Source of the DNA: Sclerurus mexicanus
Lineage: Eukaryota; Chordata; Aves; Passeriformes; Furnariidae
Reading direction: 5' to 3'
Length of the DNA: 64,000 bases
Assembly (NCBI GenBank): GCA_013396755.1
Contig: VWZF01005810.1
Location: forward strand, 124,001 to 188,000
A model generated the notes under the pieces. It saw nothing but the letters and a program-made list of their open reading frames with translations, did no database searches and was not told where the DNA came from. The translations under genes and the position numbers were made by a program. Below are positions 34,871 through 48,449 of the stretch, one piece after another. Each line of letters begins with the position of its first letter. Positions within the stretch are counted from its first letter, which is position 1.

Positions 34871-37800
34871 ACCTGAGAGGGAAAGCCAAGCTACGTGATG
34901 CCCTGCGTTCCTGTGCTGCAGTATGTCCCTGCGAAACCTGTGTGCCTCCCAGCCCTGCCTTCAGCCTGCTCCATGTGCAGGCTACCATTTCTATTACCAC
35001 TCACGTGGCCAAGCCTCTGCTATGGACCATGAAGTGCCAGACCTGTATTTCAGTATCACTGCCATTCCATACAATAGATTTTTTCAGGCTTTCTTTTCTC
35101 TCCCTTTCTGTATTTTTTTTAACAACCTATGAAATTATAGATAAAAGGGTACAAAACCATGAACGTTGCAATAAAACCAAGCACTAAAATAAAAAGAAAA
35201 AGAAAAGAAAAAGAAAAAAGAATAATGCTGTCCATGAAGCCTTAATTGGGCCCCCTTGTGTGTATACATTTTGATACTGTCTCTAATTACATGGTCACAC
35301 ACTGCTTTTCCCATGGACCCCTGCATCGTTCCGTGCTCTAAGTAGAAGGTGATTGCTGAATGAGTGCAGCTTTAAGTTGTTTTATTCTCTCTGTTGCACG
35401 GGTAGTCCCAGGCTTGCCTCACTGCATACTGCTCATGACCAACACAGAATTGCTAATTTTCTTGTGGGTTTTTCAGTGCTATCTGTTTTGCAAACAATAA
35501 CATTTATTTTCGAAATACCCTTGCTCTGAGTGGTAAGACTCTCTACTCCTACATGTGGAAAAAGGGAATGCAGGGTGATTGAGTCTGACATAGCAGGGGC
35601 CTGATGTTTTCCTGGCTGTCCACAGTGTAGGTCATGCTCTGTATTCTAACCAGGCTGCCCACTGACTCCAGTTTGCAGCTGATGGGTGCAGAGTCTCCTG
35701 TGATATGGACTTCTTTCTCGGGACATGGAAAGTGAAGATACTACAAATAATGAGTGCTCTAAGAAGGTGAGCGTGTCTTCAGTGGTGATTAGCTGTAATC
35801 TGCAAGGGTGGAACTGCATAGGGTTAACCCTGCGACTATTCCTTTGCTGGCTTAGTCCCTTGCCTTATTTCTTTCTCATCTCCTGGTCTCTGCAATGGGA
35901 GACTGATGATGAGACTCAGGCAGTCTCCTTTACTGAGGAGGACAAATTCAGGGTGTTGGTTTGGCTTGGATGGTGTTAGGTTCATCTGGGGAAGAGGTCA
36001 TTGTGCAGTCAGACAGTATGTCATCACAGGCTTGTGCAGGATTTGGGCTGAATTAAGATTGTGCAAAAGACCTTAGAAGTTTGCAGATGCCGTAATTGAG
36101 TGCTTTGCTTTGCAACCCTAATGTTCTTCTAATGTAGTTGGTGTGTTCATGTGTTTAATATATATTGTTTCTTCACTTATGAAAAGATGTTAACAGGCTG
36201 GACTCTTCAAATACTTTTATAAAAGTTCCAAATTTAGCTTTCTGAACAGGTTTTTGAAATCAATACAGAGAGAGCTGCTAACAGGAGGTAAACTACAAAC
36301 CACAAACACTTTCAATAGGATAGCTCTTTTTATATAACATTTGATATCATTTTCTCAGCATGATCTCTACTTTCATACTGTGATAGCTTTTACCTGGAGT
36401 TTAGATGATTCATTTTTGTGGTGGATACTTAACTTTTATATGAAGAAAATGCAAGAGAAGCCAGCACAGCATTAAATGAACTATAGTTGCAGCATTAAAT
36501 GGACTGCAGTACAGTAATAATGTCGAATGCTCAGATTCTTGCCTTTTCACAGAGTTGGATTCATGAATGCTCTATTGATCCATAAGTGAGGAGATATGGA
36601 GGCCTGGAATTTTTCTCACAGCTTTTGGCATATCTAATTCAAATTTTAAAAGTAGATTTGACACTGAGAGCTTGTTTAGAAATTGTTAGAAATCCTTATA
36701 AGATTCTCCTTGAAAATTGACAAAGATTTCCAGTTGGTGTGGATCTTGAAGAGTCATGTGTCTGTGCTGGTGTTTTGCCCTCATGTTTTCTTCCTCTGAA
36801 ATTCTTAAAATGAATTTAGAAATGCTAGTTTTACACTGATTTCTAGACTAACCATTGAGAGGAGAGTGAACTTTTTTTTTAAACTTTTTTGTTTATGATG
36901 ATTATTCTTTCAAAAACATCCAGATTTTTGTGTGGTTAATATGGACTGTATGGAATTAAGACTGTTATTTTCGCTTTTCTGGTAAATTATCACAGTAGTT
37001 GAGGTATTTTATGCTACCCTGCCCAGCTTCTGTTTTCACATGTTTGTAGCTTCTTGTGAACCACTTCAAAATGAAGCTTTCTATATATGATTCCCAATCA
37101 GTTTTCATGTCTACTTATTTCCAAATAATGAAAAAATGAAAAAACCCCTAGAAAATATTGGTTTGGATACTGTTGAAATATAGTTTAAAGATAAAAATTG
37201 AGTCATTTGCCTTATTTTCTCTGTTCAGCCTATCCTCAAACTATCCTTCTTTTCTTCAGATTTCTATCACACTCATTTCTCTTTTCCTCTCCAAGAAACA
37301 TACATGTGAATACAAAAGTGTGAAGTGGCCTGACAGTCACATGCGATTAAAAATCTGTCAAATTTGAGTCTAGTCATCAGAAATCTTCTCCAAAGGGTTT
37401 CTAGAGGGAAAGAACAAGCTGATTAATAATGTAGCTCAGATATGGTGCAACTGGACTCATATTTTAAAATTCTGGTAAAGATTTTTCTTTCTAATTTAGT
37501 TCTTGGTTTAGAAACAAATAATGAGGGAAAGCTTTCCTCCTTACCACAAACCAAACATCCCTTGCTCATTTCAAAACAAACAAAATATCTTGTAGGTGTT
37601 CTACTGTTTTTATAAACTGAGGATCAACCTGATTCTATCAAACAGTAACTTGCAGGACCTGTCTTGCACTTGGTCAAGATGAAGGTGTTTGACCCTTTCT
37701 ACATTTGACATAATTAAATATTGTAAAGCTATTTTAAAATGAATGAGACAATTGTCTGAGCACGACAAGCTTTGCCAATAGGTGCTGAAAGTTCTACCCT

Positions 37801-38329
37801 GGAGTTTTATGCAGGTTTGAAAGCAGCTACTGTTGATGATTATCTCCTGTACTTTTCTGTACTGAACAGCATACTGTGTCGAATCGATATTTCTTCTGCT
37901 CCCTGAGGTTCCTAATTCACATGTTCAGAAAACTTCATGTTTTGTATTCCCTGAGATACACCCTACAAAACCTCAGATAGACACAGAAATGCACATTAAA
38001 GGCCCCCTGCTTGCACCCCATCTGTATGAGCTTATCACCAAGAATGTGACTGATTGAGGTTTGCTTTACAACTCCAACTTTTTTGTGTGGGAACTATCTT
38101 CCCAGGCTAGCTCTGTCTCGAGGCTCTTCTGTTTCTCCTGCTGGAACTCAGGGGACAGGTTTTACCTAAGCACGTTTTACAGTGCACGCGTGAGTGCCGT
38201 GCCTGCTCCCTGCTCCGCTGTTTAAGAATTGACTATCTGAACTCCTTTCTAGGAGGTTAAATTATGCCTAACCTTACGTAGAATAATGCTATTTCCAGAG
38301 CCTCCTAACATAGGTTTTATTCCTAATGG
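34871..38329. other. Non-coding stretch
   Basis: It contains the A/G tract at 35.2 kb and a loose near-tandem pair around 36464-36509 (AGCATTAAATGAACT and AGCATTAAATGGACT). At 38160-38220 there is a CpG-rich run (GCACGTTTTAC, GCACGCGTGAG, TGCCGTG, CTCCGC) leading into the old SINE tail. I see no gene. Confidence 0.6.
35185..35223. repeat. A/G-rich low-complexity tract
   Basis: The tract is built from AAAAG and AAAAAG units with no C and only one T, near its left edge. It is a simple (AAAAG)n-type repeat. A non-specific open frame on the opposite strand translates it into phenylalanine/serine runs, which is an artefact. Confidence 0.92.
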
Positions 38330-38450
38330 TGCAGGGATCCTAGTCGGGGTCACAGCCTGGGCACGCTAGCTGCTGTACAAACATGTTATGACAGTCGCTC
38401 TCCAGAGTAGGAGCTGTAACTCCTAAGAAGACAGCTGACTGTGCTTTGGG
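38330..38450 (-). mobile_element. Ancient amniote SINE or L3/CR1-like LINE tail, degenerate
   Basis: Read on the minus strand, this resembles the widespread amniote tail with the landmarks 'gagggact-gtc', 'TGTTTGTACAGC', 'CTAGC' and 'GACT-GGAT-CCT' (family form TGTTTGTACAGCGCCTAGCACA followed by a GACTGGGGCTCCTAGG block). On the + strand the visible pieces are GATCCTAGTCGGGGTC, GCTAGCTGCTGTACAAACA and GACAGTCGCTCTCCAGAG. The tail is shared between tRNA-type SINEs of reptiles and their CR1/L3-like partner LINEs, so I cannot tell which one inserted. Five CpG survive in 38160-38400, high for this window. The element is very old and non-functional as a transposon. The assignment is by memory of consensus. 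Confidence 0.55.
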
Positions 38451-39894
38451 GTTTCTGTCCCTTAATGTCAACTCTCAATGCATTTGCTGAGACTGGTGAA
38501 GCAAGGGTGATTTACACCTTCTGAGGACTCTGCTTGAGATCTCTTAAATTTGAGACTCTCAAATTTAGATTTAGTTGTTTAAAGCAACAAAAATCTTCAT
38601 GATCTTGTGGGTGATTTACACTGTAAATTTCTTGAAGGGAAACAATGTATTTCCATCAACCGATCTTTCTATTCGGCTGTACAAACTCAAAAAGATACCT
38701 CTACATCGCTGAAGCCTGCCATGTGTTTAAAACCTTATGGGGTGATGGTAAGGGGGAGGATAAACTTATAGCATGAGAAAATACTGGGGTTTCTGACAAC
38801 CTTTTGGGAAATGGAGCCAAATACATATTTCTGCAAGAAATCACTATGTGCAGCAGACTTAATGTTACAGTAATTTACCTTCCCCTTCACAGATTCTCCT
38901 TTCCAGTCTAGTTTTCAGTGCCCTGCTGTTGCATCTCAAAAGTGTATCCAAACTGAGTAGGGCTCAGGACAGGTACCTCTCCCTCCTCTCCTCACCATCT
39001 GTAGAAGGATGGAAGATCTCTGCCCTGGGAAGGATGTTAAGGATATTGCTTTGAATGGGAGATGCTCTGGGAGAGTACAGTGTGTGAAGAAAAAGCTCCT
39101 GTGCTTGGATGCAAAAGGATTGCTTTTATCTGGGAGCTTTCTGCTCCGCAGCAAGCATGGCCCAAGACAAGCAGGAGTCAAAAAGGAGCCTTGGCAGGGA
39201 AGAGACAGGGGTGCTTGGGACTTGGTCCATAGAGATTTGCTCACGGTGAGAGCTGCCTTCCCACTGTGCCTTGGTGTCCTCTGCTCCAGGCTGCTTTTTC
39301 TAAGTGGGCACCACAGCAGACCAGCTTCACCGTAAAGCTGCGCTCAGGCCTGGAGGTTGGAAAATTCCCTCTGTGATGTTTCTCCATGAGATAGGGAATC
39401 TACTAAGAATCAAAGGTGGCCGGAAGGGAATCCCAAAGCATTCAGCGATGGAATGCCTACAGTGAGGCCTCAGTCACCAGTCTTAAATTTGAACAAACAG
39501 TCCCAGTGAAAACCTTTAAATTTAATTGGATTTCCTCATCAAACTGCCTTTGATATGGTTTATTAACAGTTTCAATCCCAAATTAACATCTTACCATTAT
39601 AAATGTGGACATTGGTCTCTGACTCCTCTTTTTGTTAGGAAAGGTTTCAAGGGAGTCCACACCTTGCTAAGCAAGAGGAAATGCAGAATGAACAACTGTG
39701 TCTTGTAGAATAACTGCTCATACTCTAAGGGATAAGATCTGTCTCTTATTGCATGCAAAGATTCAGCAAATGATAAAATTGTGTTATCAGTGGAAGGGTA
39801 ATTTGTCCTGGTTGTGTGTGTCCGTCCCCCCNACATACAGAGACTATTAATTGAAAAAGAGCTTTGCAAGAATTTGAACTATTATTAATCTCTT
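38451..39894. other. Non-coding stretch
   Basis: The segment 38610-38690 (TTACACTGTAAATTTCTTGAAGG, GGCTGTACAAACTC) faintly resembles another copy of the ancient SINE/LINE tail, this time on the + strand, but is too decayed to call. The remainder, including overlapping opposite-strand frames at 38936-39335, has no recognised content. Confidence 0.5.
39832..39832. other. Single ambiguous base (N)
   Basis: The only non-ACGT base in the window follows a CCCCC run within a GTGTGTGTCC/CCCCC context. It probably marks a sequencing or assembly uncertainty in homopolymer C and is not a scaffold gap, because it is a single base. Confidence 0.98.
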
Positions 39895-39958
39895 AAAAAA
39901 AACCCCAAACCAACCAACCAACCAAAAAAAGCCCAAACAAAAAAAAACCAAAACCCCA
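39895..39958. repeat. A/C-rich tract with (CCAA)n core
   Basis: This is 64 bases of A and C with a single G. The centre is four CCAA units, flanked by A7-A8 runs and CCCC blocks. It lies 62 bases after the ambiguous base at 39832, in a region that was probably difficult to sequence. Confidence 0.93.
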
Positions 39959-42900
39959 GTAGATAAGTATCACAACAGGACCACAGGTAGAGTTACTGAA
40001 AAGCCAGATAGTTTAAGTGTGAAGATCAATGATGAGGTACGTATTCTACATATTCTCATAATTCTACATATTCTCATAATCTCAGGCATTCTGGTGAGAT
40101 ACTGTAAAAAGGCATAGGCACAAAGTCAAAATCAGATTAATTTCCTTTCTTCTTCAAGAGTAGCATGGTATCAACTTCACCTTGAGCAAAAATTTGTCTT
40201 CTGATCTGATAAAGCCATTATTTGCCAGTAAAATATGGGACAATTCTCTTACCTGCTCCCCCACCCCTGCTGTGCACAGAGGCACTCTGTCTTCAGTTAC
40301 AGCTCATGTGGAGTTGTACCTTAGTGTGAAAGCAGCTTTGATTGCAAACAGACACTGCCACGTTACCTGAGATGATACCTCTGATTAACTGTCTCGTAGT
40401 TCTAGCCATAAAGAACTTGACATCACAGATTTAGGGCAGTGTTCCACTTTCCATCTTGAATCTGCTGCCATTTGCTGACTGCATCCAGGAGTTGTCAATA
40501 GGAAGAATAATTAGGCTTCTGTCATCAAGTGAGACTTAATAGAAGTACACGAAGAACTGATGGTCAGGCTGATTTTCAATCAGAATTAGAGAAATGATAG
40601 TTATGGGTGTTCATCCCTCCAGTCCTCTCATGTTTTCAAGTGCAGCCCCTCATCTCATCCCAAAGAAAGCCCTTCCTCGGGCAGAACAGCTGACAGCAAC
40701 TCTTTAATCTGCTGATTCTGATCGCAACAGCATTCTGAGTGAAGGGAAAAAATCAAGTGCATTTGACCCTTGACAAACTGAGCTGCAGTATTTACCAGGA
40801 TTTAAAATAATTGTCTTTCAAAGGATTTAAGAATAAGCAGGTATTTATGCAAATGATGATTCTTTAATTTGTCTAATAGTGTTGGGGTTTGTTTTTTTTT
40901 CTTCCTCCTATTACTCATTTCACTATTTTGCTTGTGACATCCAGCTGTAATCCAGATTTACAGTCAGGCTTTGTTTTTACTAAAGTTCACCAAAAGGTAG
41001 GGTTATATGTAATGGAGTTGGATAATGATGTTTGTACTTTTCTGTATGTAAAATGTGAAATCACGTTGCATGCACAAGGTGAAATAAGTAGCTCAGGAAA
41101 GTAATATTAAAGATGACCTGAATTTATTCAATGAAATAAGCAGTATGACATGTTGGAAAATGAAGACTTTGAACTACTGCTTAGAGAAATTGCCTTTCAA
41201 AGTTCTTTTAAATACTTGTAGTGGGCCTATAGATAAAGATTTTGTGACAAAGTATATATAATGTTGTTGCACATCAAACTGAATGCGTGTCTGTATCCTA
41301 AACAATATCAGACATTATATCATATAGAGAGTATGTGTCCAGAATAGATTAATAAGTCAGAAACAGCTCAATGTAACTAGTTATATTATTACAACAGAGG
41401 TTGCTGGCTTGTAATTTCATGTTCATTTATCTGAATAACAAGAATTTCTTTGCTCTGGCCAAGCTTACCTTGGAGTCACAGAAACTGCAGCTAAGGAGAA
41501 TGTGTGACAAATACAGCTCCATGCTATCTTTTTGTAAACCTCCATTTGGGAGACATATCAAGGGCTTGAGCTTTGCTGCTCATCTATTTTGTCCTGAGAT
41601 GGCCCCAAGCACTGTCTGTTCAGGCAGTGGATGTGTGCTGGGTCTCAGGGAAACCTGACCACAACCTTCTCCTGATTTCTGTCCTGGTTCTGCTAGTAAG
41701 TGGCGCAGAACAAGCTCTGTAGGTCTCCCACATCACAAGACTTTCAAAATAGAGTTACTTCTTGCTACTTTAAAAAGAGGAAGTCAGACACAGTCATGGT
41801 GCAAGTTTTGGTCTATTGCATTCTAAGTCTGATTTGACTTTCTACACCACTTAGCAGTTGATGTGGGAGAGCAAGGTGAGCAGGAAAGGACAGATCTGTG
41901 CTGCTGTTCCAGGAGTCAGTCAGTGGGATATTGCCATTATATCCAGGTCTAACAGTTACTCATGTCATAATCATGCCTACTCAATATGGTTAACTTTTTG
42001 GCAAGGATTTTTATTTTAATATCCAGTTTTGAAAAGTAACATGGCTATTAAGAGCAACTGCTCATCATTGTGCTAATGCTGCCAGACTGCTTTTCACTCA
42101 CTTTTACCAGTTTCAAACTTTAGTTTTCAGAAAAACCCAAACTGCTGCTGCCCGGAGAGATAGGGAATACAACAGAGGATATGACCTTTCTGAATGTTTT
42201 CTTATCAGGCAGCATAAGTACTGTATGTCCCACTAAGCTGCTTCAATAGAACCTTGTCAAGTTATCACATTACTCGACATGTTGTTGATAATGAATACAT
42301 AAAAGCTTTAGATATTGAGGACTCTGAGGAAATAAACAAGATTTACTGAAAAACTGTTCAACATATATCCCAGGGCCACTTTATTTTTTTTTCCATGTGG
42401 ATTGTGTGCTGCCTGTAGTCCCTTAGATAAATAGGATGATGCAGGAGTTTCAGCTTCTTGAAACGTAAAGTGCAGATGTGAGTAGATAAATGAAGAAAGT
42501 AAATGGTCATCTATCTCCATTGTGGAGAACTCAATCACATTGTAACCATATCAGTCTTATTTTCCAAAGCTGCCTGATATTTTGCTTTTCTGCTACCACA
42601 TGCTTCTCTAGCTCTGGTTAGTATCTGCAATATCTTCTCTTGTCCTGTATTCTTATGAGGGTTGAATGTTGGGGAAGATTTCATATGCATATTTGTAATT
42701 TTGCCTCAAAGTAAATTAATTCTTGTGACTTTGAGGAATTAAAGAAAAAAAAACAAAACAAAATGCAGTGGACAAAACGAGGACCAACAGCATTAAACCC
42801 TCATGTCACTGTGATAAAAAATGGCCTTCAGACTTAGGTATGGAGCAGCCCTTTCTGAGAGGTTGCCCAGGGCTTTTTGACTGGTTCCCTCCCCAGCAGG

Positions 42901-45900
42901 AGGGAACACACAGGTTGGGAAACTTCAGGCACTGCTCAAGAGGAACAGGGTGACTTACCCTCTTACACCATTTCTGAAATGATGCACTGGTAGGGGCATG
43001 GCTTTGGAATGGTTTGGGGTATTCGATATTATGCTTTATCTGGGTCTGGAAAGCTGTGTGCCTCCCATCTGTCCCAAAGACAGTCTGATACTGGCTGAGA
43101 TTTCATGTTTGCTTTATTAGCAGTCTACCTGTATACCCAGGCAATAAGAGCTGACAGTCTCCAGATGATTTGTTGCAAATAAGCATCTGAAGTTTGGATG
43201 CAGTTTTTGATAGCTATCAGGGATTAATTCAACAAGAACTGTTTGTGTGCCTTTGACTGCAGAAGGTAAATTAATACCTTCTGAATTTGATCCCCACAAG
43301 TTCTGACTTGGAAGAGCTATAAAATCCATGACAGTTATCTTCTTAAATAAATACCTAATCAAGTATTTTTAGTAATCTCTACTTCAGAATTATGCATTCT
43401 CTTGCCTCTCTATTTCCTACGTTTTCATGTTTAGATTAAATGGATCCATTCTTTAGAGAAGATGACTTTGAGATTTACTTCAAGTTTACTCATTTAGTAG
43501 CATAAAATAAGGAGCTATTATTTTCCCATTTTAAAATTACTACAAGCCCCTGCAGTTTACTAACCTCAGAAGAGATGCCCATAGAAGTTCTTTATTTCCT
43601 TTCAGTGCCCTGAGAGTCATCTTCCTCCATAAGCTGTGCTTTCATTCTGGGCTGCTGCTGTATGTAAAGAGACAGTCTTATATCTGGTATCTTGGCTGGT
43701 TGAGACTTTTTCTTGTGTTGAAAGTCACCTCTTGTATTTGACTGATCAGGAGGAAGTGGGAAGCACTATTATGGCACAGTGGCTCGCAGTGGCTGTAAGC
43801 AATGATATCTAACAATGCCCTGAGGAGCTAGTTAAAAAGTACCTCACACACTCAGGAAAGCGCTTTAATGTAACTGCATTAGAAAGCTGTCAGTTGCGTG
43901 TTGGGCAAAACAGACTTTTTTTTTCTTTGTGTTGTAAGGATTATTGAAGCATTTGTTACACAGTAATTTGGAAATCATAATAAAACATTTCTAATTTTAC
44001 TTCCCCCAGCAAACAACTAATGGATCTAGTGCATAGGAAGCTCAAGACAGCATGCTATAGACCCATGAAATCTTGCTCATGCTCCTAATTGGGAAGGTGG
44101 GGGATAGAAGCTATAGCTATTTTTTTCTTAGTGTCCTTCCTAGAAACAGAATTTTCAAAGGCAGAGGTAAGAAATAACTTGGTATCTTTTCAGCTTTTCC
44201 ACCACCTTAAACTCTTGGTATGTTTGTACAAATACATTTTAGTGTTGTTCAAATGACATGTTAAATGCTGATGAAGTGTGAGAACTCTAGTAGGTGACTT
44301 AAATGTTCTCAGTACTCTCCTGTAGCAGAAACCTTGGTGAAATAGTAGCAGGTGAATAGAGATTTTAAAAGTCCTAAGAGGGTGACAGGCAAGAAGTGCT
44401 TTGTAGAGGACATCGTTCAGCAGATCTCTGCAGGCCAGTGTCTTACACAGTCAAAGAGAAAAGAGTGATACTTAAAAATTAAAAGTAAAAAACTATTTCT
44501 TTTTCCAAACTGTTCTTTTATGCTGACTGACTTGTCTCTTTACCACACTGTGATTTCCTTCATGAATTCTCTCTGAAACTGGAGAAGTAGAAATCTGACC
44601 CAAAAATTGGGCACAAGATTTTTGTAGCTATTATAGCTGATGTTGGATATCCTTAAGATCTTGATATTCTTCAGTTAAACTTTAAATACAGGTCTGTAAT
44701 TAAAAAAAACCCCAACAACAAAACACAAATACCAGACCATAAATAGCCTCTCATCAGGAATGGGAGAAAGTAATGAAGTGTGATGACTTGCTGAATTTCA
44801 ACCTTAAGTAATAGTTAAACCTGACTGCATACCACTGAAAATGTCACCTCTTATTTTTTTTTGTATGAATTTTTGAGGAATGGGCATTCCCATTCATCCA
44901 AAATGTCACAGACCTAAGAATATAGTCATGATGAAAGTGCACTATAAATCTGTGGAATGGGTTTGCAGTTAGAAATCCAGAACACTTATCTGCATGTGAG
45001 CAGAAGCTGGTACACTCAAAAATTTCAGAAAAAGTTCTCCTTTAAAAAAATTCTCCCAAACCCAAAAGCTAAAATCATCTTATCTTTGGAAGATAATTTA
45101 AAAATATTGATATATGAATAATTTTTTTTGGTCAGCTAAACCAAAATCAATTTATTACATCATATATTCCAAACAATATTTACATGCAAATTTGCTTTCT
45201 TGGATGTTCAGATCAAGATGAAAATTGTCTTATGCTGTCCACCAATCACACTGCCTGGGACAGCTCTTGATGAGCTAGGGCTTATATTGTTCATGGAGTC
45301 CTAGACTTGGTCATGGAAAATTCTGCCAGCCTGTTTTTAGCTAAGGGGGACATGAACCCCTAGGTTCAAAGGGATAAGCACCAATACCTATGGCTAAATC
45401 TCCAAAAAGCAGTCTGTAGCATGGAGGACAAAATTAAAATCTGAGACTGGGAACCCTAAAATTTGTGACAGATACAAAATGGCTACTGAAGAAGAACCTT
45501 TTGTTTATTTTAGATGCAGAGCTTTTTAGACCATTTGTCATTCAGATTGCAGTCCATCTTTTTCAGTATGGCATTCCAAATTAAACTTGAAAAGCTTAAA
45601 AATATTCTCTTTCACCAGTTGCTTATGATTCTATATTAAATATCAGGATGAAACAAAGTGTTGAATACATTTATTTGTTCTGGTATTTTCAATATATGCT
45701 GTTAAACAGTGGCTGTTCAGCTAACAGTGCAACACGTGACAGAATACAGGGAAATGGAGAATGAGAAGGAAGTCTGGACAGGAAGATCAAATGCTTGATT
45801 TTATTTTTGAATAGCAACACACATGAGAGACTTCTTTAAGAGAGCATTGTGGCAAAGAGGAGGAGGAGAGGAAGACAGAAGGCCCTGGAAGAAAGTGGAA

Positions 45901-48388
45901 TCAAGTTTCTGAAAACTGCAGCCTTTACAAAGAATGCCCTTTAGATACAAATAACGTGCAGGTTTATAAAAGAGAGAAGTGGTTTTAGAATTAGGAACTC
46001 AGAATACCAGTGAGCAACCAACAATGAATCTTAGCAAAGAAAAATACCTGTTGCTGTAGGAACTCCAGTTGTGCCTTGAAAGTACAATGGAGAAAGGACA
46101 GAAGCGAAAAGGCAGGTCTATTCTTTTTTCTATTCAGGAAAGGATTGGCCTTCCCTTCTGACAACTGTCATCTCAGTTTGTGCAGTGTAGCCCTTCATGA
46201 GACCTGGAAGGATGCTTGATGGTAAACTGTCTTCAAGAAAGAACAGTTCATTACAAAAAGCTTTAGAATTTGGGCCCCCTTAACAGCCTTTAAGATAAAA
46301 GGGATAGACCAGTCTTTCTTACATGATTTAAGTAAGAGTGTGATCACTGAATAGATCTGCAGGATGGCAACAAGGACAGAGATTTATATAAGAGCTTTAA
46401 GAACAGAGGTTTATAATTAATTAGTCAGCAGTGAATCGGTGGAGCATTGGGAAGGAGAAGTAAAGGAGAGACCCACAGTGCTGCTTGCAGGTTAGTCTGA
46501 AGTGAAAGCTCTTGGGGTGTGGGCCAGACTGACAGAGTTCTGCTGAAAGGAAAGAAAAAGCATTAACCTGTGTTCATGCCTGGATTTAATTCCACAAGAC
46601 ACTGCAGGACCTAAAGCAAACCAGTTGGGACCTAAGGTACATCAAGTAACATTTAACCAGTTGTATGTTCTTTTTATGACTTCTGTTTGTGAGGGAGATA
46701 AATGCATGTCTTAGGCAATAAAACATTTCCCCTGATTATAGCAAATGGTGTTTCTTTTCCCTCGTGGGATGTAATAGGAATATCAATGTTTTATATGTCA
46801 TATTAAAAAAGCCCAAGTTTGATAAAAAATGAAACACATTTAGTAGAGTTGTTATCCCAGGTAAGGTAAAGTACCATTATACAAAGTCACAGGAACAAAA
46901 CTCTGAGTAGAGAGTTCACTTACTGTGAATCCAACCAAACTTCTGCATACTGCATCCAAAACCCAGACAATCTTGGAAAGAAAGGCTAGTGATCAGGCTT
47001 TTGCAAAGACCACTAAATCTCTAAGCAAAGCCAGGTGATACCTTTTATCAAAAGTAACAACCGCCTCAATAAATGCAGCAAATGGAATTTTAAATTGGGA
47101 CACAGAGTTATATAAGGGGAGGGGTAGAGAGGAAAGCATCTGAGAGAGTGAGAAAACTGAAGAGAACCAGCTCAGAAGAATAATCCTGGGAAGTGTGTCC
47201 AATTTTTCTAACATTTCTAATCACTAAGTTCTTCACAATTGTGTGGGTATCTGTGAAAGCAGAATTTGTCCCCAATAGAGTTCGAATAGTGTGCTGAGCA
47301 GATGTTTTATTTCAGGAATGTAAATATGTAGAATGGATATGCCAAAATATTTTCTTTGATGTGGGATAATAATACCAAAAGAAAGGCCTATGCAAGCTTG
47401 CCTTTTCCTTCTGCTTAGTGAGCTGCAGTTCTCAATTTAGCTGTACGGCTTCTGGGGGAAACCATTTCCGAGCCTGCCATTTGCAGGAACTCGGGTATTT
47501 TCCCTTGTGACAAATCCAAACTCTCCCAGTGTATGCTTCCTGTCTGTGAAGCAGAGATACCTGTGCTAGTGCAGCTAAAACCTGCCGGCTTGGGAGTTTG
47601 CCTTAGAGGAGGAAGCCTCTCCTTTGAGGAGGTCTCCCAAGTCACTCCCTTAGATGGTTTGGAGCAGGGTCCTCACTTCCGGAATACCCACCAGCAAGGC
47701 AAATGCTCTCTCTGCTGTGCTGGCTGTTCTGGACAAGACCATTCACTGGCAAATTCTTGTGTTAAACAGCAACAACAGAAAAGTGAGTGCATGGGATGGG
47801 TGACTGCAACCTGCTGGGATTGTGTGAAAACCCAAGGTGCCCTGGACGCTTCTGCAGTGAGTGTTTAATTGTGCCTATGCAGTGGGATAATGCCAACAGG
47901 AGGAACTGAGAAGGCATCAAGACTATTCCTTTTGTTTCAGGCAAAAGACTCGAAGATCAACATTCCATCTTAGGTTTTAATACATAGATGTTTTCAGAAA
48001 ACAGCAGTGAAGAATTAGCAGTGGGTCTCCTTAAGCACAGCTCTTTGAGTTTTCTTGTTAACATCTTACAATCTCTCATTGCAGTAAAAAATAAATTTTC
48101 TATATGCTTTTAGGGGTGCATGTACTATGTTTGACCAATTCTGCATATTCCTTATCTTCTCAATTCTGCTACCAGACTGATTCCTGCCACTTCTCAGGAC
48201 ACGGATTTCCAGGCACCTGATTGTAATATACAGCTATAAGCAGAGGTTTTGTATACCATGAGGCAGTGTTCTCTCTGCTCCATACTTCTAAAGGGAGGTG
48301 TTTACTATGGTTTGAACTGGGATTTCACTGCAAAATTAGGCAGAATAGTTTTCAGTTAATTCTTGTGAAATGAGATTTGTCGTAGTAA
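39959..48388. other. Non-coding stretch
   Basis: It contains the 18-base tandem duplication at 40.04 kb, octamers at 40847 and 45184, and A/C-rich bits at 42747-42766 and 44700-44728. The 47.42-47.87 kb segment is more GC-rich and has overlapping frames on both strands (76 and 111 codons). None resembles a known protein, and the elevated GC alone lengthens open frames. Confidence 0.55.
40043..40078. repeat. Exact tandem duplication, 18 bases x 2
   Basis: The unit ATTCTACATATTCTCATA occurs twice back to back without a mismatch, then continues as a partial ATCTC. This is a simple slippage-type duplication, likely recent because the two units are identical. Confidence 0.97.
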
Positions 48389-48449
48389 GGGGTTTTTTGT
48401 TGTTTGTTTGTTTGTGGGTGTTTTTTTGTTTGGTTGTTTGTTTTTTTTT
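48389..48449. repeat. Pure G/T tract (61 bases)
   Basis: Every base from 48389 to 48449 is G or T, with GTTTGTTT repeats and T7-T9 runs. It ends in a C-containing CCCTAG that, with the T run, mimics a splice acceptor. The open frame at 48370-48771 begins inside this tract, so its N-terminal hydrophobic stretch (F, L, V, C) is only the translation of low-complexity DNA. Confidence 0.95.

Noticed and set aside
47415..47868. Overlapping open frames on both strands (76 and 111 codons)
   Set aside because: The segment has raised GC, which thins out stop codons in all frames. No domain or conserved motif is visible.
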